In this document: positions 24,200 to 26,500 of the stretch, in pieces
Layout of the letters: each line of letters starts with the position of its first letter
Numbering within the stretch: position 1 is the stretch's first letter
From: an uncultured Bacteroides sp.
GTDB taxonomy: Bacteria > Bacteroidota > Bacteroidia > Bacteroidales > Bacteroidaceae
Reading direction: 5' to 3'
NCBI GenBank assembly: GCA_900542985.1
Contig: UQPQ01000041.1
Span: 1-26,500 of the forward strand
DNA length: 26,500 nt
The notes under the pieces: generated by a model
Seen by the model: the letters and a program-made list of their open reading frames with translations, nothing else
Told to the model about the DNA's origin: nothing
Databases searched by the model: none
Position numbers and translations under genes: made by a program

Positions 24200-25711
24200 A
24201 TGAAAATTAAAGAGGAACTCAGTTTAGAAGATATAAATAAATTAATTCTTCAGGAAGAAGAATTAGAATTAACACCAGAAATAAAGAAACAAATCATACA
24301 GTGCTATGAATTTCTGGAAAACTTTTCAAAAGAAAAAGTAATATACGGCATTAATACAGGATTCGGACCAATGGCTCAATGGAAAATTGAAGACAAGGAT
24401 CTTGAACAATTGCAGTATAATATAATACGCAGTCACTCTACGGGTGCAGGAAATCCATTACCCAATATCTATGTAAGAGCGGCTCTTTTATCCAGAATAA
24501 TGACTTTTATTAAAGGTCATTCCGGGGTAAACATAAATAGTGTTGAATTATTAATACAGTTCTTCAACCAAAAGGTATATCCTGTTATTCCCGAACATGG
24601 CAGTGTAGGAGCAAGTGGAGATTTGGTTCAGCTGGCGCATTTGGCTTTGGCCTTAATAGGCGAAGGCGAAGTTTCCTATCAAGGAAAAACAATGAAGTCT
24701 GCTGATGTACTTAAAGATTTAGGGATTACCCCTTTAAAAATGTACATAAGAGAAGGGCTAGCCTTAACAAACGGCACAGCAATGATGACAGGAATCGGAC
24801 TTGTAAATCTGCTATATGCCGGGAAACTGATTCACTGGTCATTATTAGCTTCCGTTCTGATGAATGAGATTGCATCTTCTTACGACGATTTCATGTCTGA
24901 AGTTCTCAATGGTCTGAAACAGCACAAAGGGCAAAGAATAGTAGCAGAACAGATGAGAAAAATAGCTGAAGGAAGCAAAAGACTACGTAACAGAACAGAA
25001 GAGTTATATCGTCCACAGGAAAAAACAGTTTTCCAACATAAAGTCCAACCGTATTACTCTTTAAGATGTATACCCCAGATTTTAGGACCGATTCTTGATG
25101 AATGGGAAAATGCCAAAACGGTATTAACCGATGAATTAAATTCAGTAGATGATAATCCGATTGTAGACAAAGAACATAATACAGTACTGCATGGTGGTAA
25201 TTTTCATGGGGATTATGTTTCCTTTGAAATGGATAAACTCAAAATAGCCGTAACCAAACTGACCATGTTGACAGAAAGGCAGATGAACTATTTGTTCCAC
25301 GACAGAATAAATGGAATATTACCGCCTTTTGTAAACTTAGGAAAATTGGGACTTAATTATGGCCTGCAGGCTTCACAGTTTACAGCTACATCTACAACGG
25401 CAGAATGTCAAACCTTGTCTGCACCCATGTACATTCATTCGATACCAAACAATAATGACAACCAGGATATTGTATCAATGGGTACAAATTCTGCACTGAT
25501 ATGTGCACATGTAATCGAAAACTCATATCAGGTGATGGCTATTCACATGATGGCATTAGTACAGGCTGTAGATTGTCTGAATATAGCAGAAGAACTTTCT
25601 CCTACAACAAAAAAACTATACAACCAGGTACGGGAGATTGTTCCATCATTTATAGAAGATACACCTAAGTATGAAGAGATACGTAAGCTAATTACGTTCT
25701 TAAAGCAGTAA
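24200..25711 (+). CDS. Tyrosine/histidine ammonia-lyase, likely tyrosine ammonia-lyase of a pigment cluster
   Basis: A 503-residue MIO-type aromatic ammonia-lyase. The MIO triad A138-S139-G140 sits in GSVGASGDLVQLAHLAL, and the catalytic Tyr is Y49 in IYGINTGFGPMAQ. Other blocks are YYSLRCIPQILGP, DNPIVD, GGNFHGDYVSFEMDKLKI, TATSTTAECQ and HSIPNNNDNQDIVSMGTN. The selectivity loop LQYNIIRSHSTGAG (S78-H79) is, from memory, almost the same as in the Flavobacterium johnsoniae tyrosine ammonia-lyase of the flexirubin cluster. I therefore favour release of 4-coumarate from tyrosine, as the aryl head for a polyene. True histidine utilisation is less likely, since no hut genes are near and a FabG follows after 19 bases. 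Lower GC than the housekeeping genes is suggested by its many AT-rich codons. Confidence 0.88.
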   Translation: MKIKEELSLEDINKLILQEEELELTPEIKKQIIQCYEFLENFSKEKVIYGINTGFGPMAQWKIEDKDLEQLQYNIIRSHSTGAGNPLPNIYVRAALLSRIMTFIKGHSGVNINSVELLIQFFNQKVYPVIPEHGSVGASGDLVQLAHLALALIGEGEVSYQGKTMKSADVLKDLGITPLKMYIREGLALTNGTAMMTGIGLVNLLYAGKLIHWSLLASVLMNEIASSYDDFMSEVLNGLKQHKGQRIVAEQMRKIAEGSKRLRNRTEELYRPQEKTVFQHKVQPYYSLRCIPQILGPILDEWENAKTVLTDELNSVDDNPIVDKEHNTVLHGGNFHGDYVSFEMDKLKIAVTKLTMLTERQMNYLFHDRINGILPPFVNLGKLGLNYGLQASQFTATSTTAECQTLSAPMYIHSIPNNNDNQDIVSMGTNSALICAHVIENSYQVMAIHMMALVQAVDCLNIAEELSPTTKKLYNQVREIVPSFIEDTPKYEEIRKLITFLKQ

Positions 25712-25730
25712 AATCTAAAAAAGAAAAAGT

Positions 25731-26468
25731 ATGTCATGCAATAATAAATATGCACTTGTTACCGGAGGTAGTAGAGGAATAGGAAAAGCTATAGCCATAA
25801 GGTTAGCACAAAGTGGATACAACATAATAATTAATTACGTATCCAATAAGGATAAAGCTGAAGAAACCCAGAAGACTATAAAAGGAATGGGGATGGAAGC
25901 AGAGATCCTCCAATTTGATGTATCCAAGAAGGATGAAGTTCTTGCGGCAATTGAACAGTGGAAAAGCAACCATGAAAACGACTATATCTCGGTTTTAGTA
26001 AACAATGCCGGCATTAGAAAGGACAACCTGCTGATATGGATGCCGGAAGACGACTGGTGTCAAGTACTTGACATAAGTTTAAAAGGATTTTATAATGTAA
26101 CACAGGCCTTATTGCAAAATATGCTTGTAAAGAAATGGGGCAGAATTATCAATGTGGTTTCCTTGTCTGGTATAAAAGGGATGCCCGGACAAGTAAATTA
26201 TTCTGCAGCTAAAGGAGGAGTAATAGCAGCGACCAAGGCTTTAGCACTGGAAGTTGCAAAGAAAAAAGTGACTGTAAACGCCGTAGCACCCGGTTTCATA
26301 GAAACAGATATGACAAGCGATCTGAACCAGTCTGAGTTGAAGACACACATCCCTGTAGGTCGGTTTGGTAAACCAGAAGAAGTGGCAGAACTGGTCAACT
26401 TCCTGGCTTCAGAATCGGCAACTTATATAACAGGAGAAGTAATATCCCTTAATTCCGCAACACTATAA
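25731..26468 (+). CDS. FabG-like 3-oxoacyl-ACP reductase (SDR)
   Basis: A 245-residue short-chain dehydrogenase/reductase. The NAD(P) site is TGGSRGIGKAIA (11-22) with NNAG at 91-94, and the catalytic triad is S144, Y157 and K161 (YSAAKGG). The asparagine of the usual SDR tetrad is replaced by Ser116 (DISLKG where E. coli FabG has ETNLSS). PGFIETDMT and the C-terminal YITGEVISLN are standard FabG. Next to the ammonia-lyase it probably reduces beta-keto-acyl-ACP during polyene chain growth, in place of general fatty acid synthesis. The operon appears to run past the window edge: only 32 bases follow, without a hairpin. Confidence 0.9.
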   Translation: MSCNNKYALVTGGSRGIGKAIAIRLAQSGYNIIINYVSNKDKAEETQKTIKGMGMEAEILQFDVSKKDEVLAAIEQWKSNHENDYISVLVNNAGIRKDNLLIWMPEDDWCQVLDISLKGFYNVTQALLQNMLVKKWGRIINVVSLSGIKGMPGQVNYSAAKGGVIAATKALALEVAKKKVTVNAVAPGFIETDMTSDLNQSELKTHIPVGRFGKPEEVAELVNFLASESATYITGEVISLNSATL

Positions 26469-26500
26469 TTTAACTTTATTTATAAGTTCCTGAGCAACAA

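Noticed and set aside
24200..25711. Annotation as histidine ammonia-lyase of histidine breakdown (hutH)
   Set aside because: No hut genes nearby, a FabG gene follows directly, and the selectivity loop resembles a flexirubin-cluster tyrosine ammonia-lyase; not fully excluded without the downstream sequence.

Overview
The window reads as a chromosomal segment of a Bacteroidota gut-type bacterium, most likely Bacteroides or a close relative (Bacteroidaceae). The evidence is the protein families themselves (HU-LysM protein, DUF4295, DUF2582, a serine-palmitoyltransferase-type alpha-oxoamine synthase, a Bacteroidota-type tyrosine ammonia-lyase), the general lack of Shine-Dalgarno sites, and repeated matches to the Bacteroides promoter -7 element TAnnTTTG upstream of genes. 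Species is not resolved. No rRNA, tRNA, CRISPR array or insertion sequence was seen.

Layout. 1-7034 is a minus-strand housekeeping block. It holds a map-tsaD-cinA group, an rpmB-rpmG-DUF4295 ribosomal protein operon closed by a strong terminator, and an ftsY-rimO-HU-HU/LysM operon whose genes overlap by a few bases. 7035-12780 is a mixed-strand stretch: a small winged-helix protein, an MgtC-family membrane protein, a Cof-type HAD phosphatase, a sphingolipid-type serine palmitoyltransferase divergent from a lipid kinase, and the tRNA methyltransferase TrmN6. 12896-17775 is a plus-strand operon lon-tgt-lptG with overlapping or nearly touching genes and a clear terminator. 17799-19636 carries an orphan tyrosine recombinase and a secreted thioredoxin-fold protein that lacks the CxxC motif; the two genes converge on one bidirectional terminator. 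19839-22529 is serB plus a DEAD-box RNA helicase. 22530-23228 is a gene-poor gap followed by a lone SMI1/KNR4 protein on the minus strand. From 23907 to the right edge a new plus-strand operon starts with a tyrosine/histidine ammonia-lyase and a FabG-like reductase. This is the usual opening of an aryl-polyene, flexirubin or dialkylresorcinol pigment cluster, which probably continues beyond the window.

How the genes fit together. Most of the window is core biology: ribosome components and their modification (bL28, bL33, RimO, TsaD, TGT, TrmN6), protein targeting and quality control (FtsY, Lon, Map), and envelope lipids (SPT, lipid kinase, LptG). The least ordinary items are the DNA-binding/LysM membrane fusion, a TGT with three of four zinc ligands missing, the cysteine-less thioredoxin-like protein, the orphan recombinase with an AT-only hairpin at its start, the spt leader palindrome, and the aromatic-polyene-type operon with a long structured leader. 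I found no clearly unprecedented multi-gene system; the right edge is the best place to look further.
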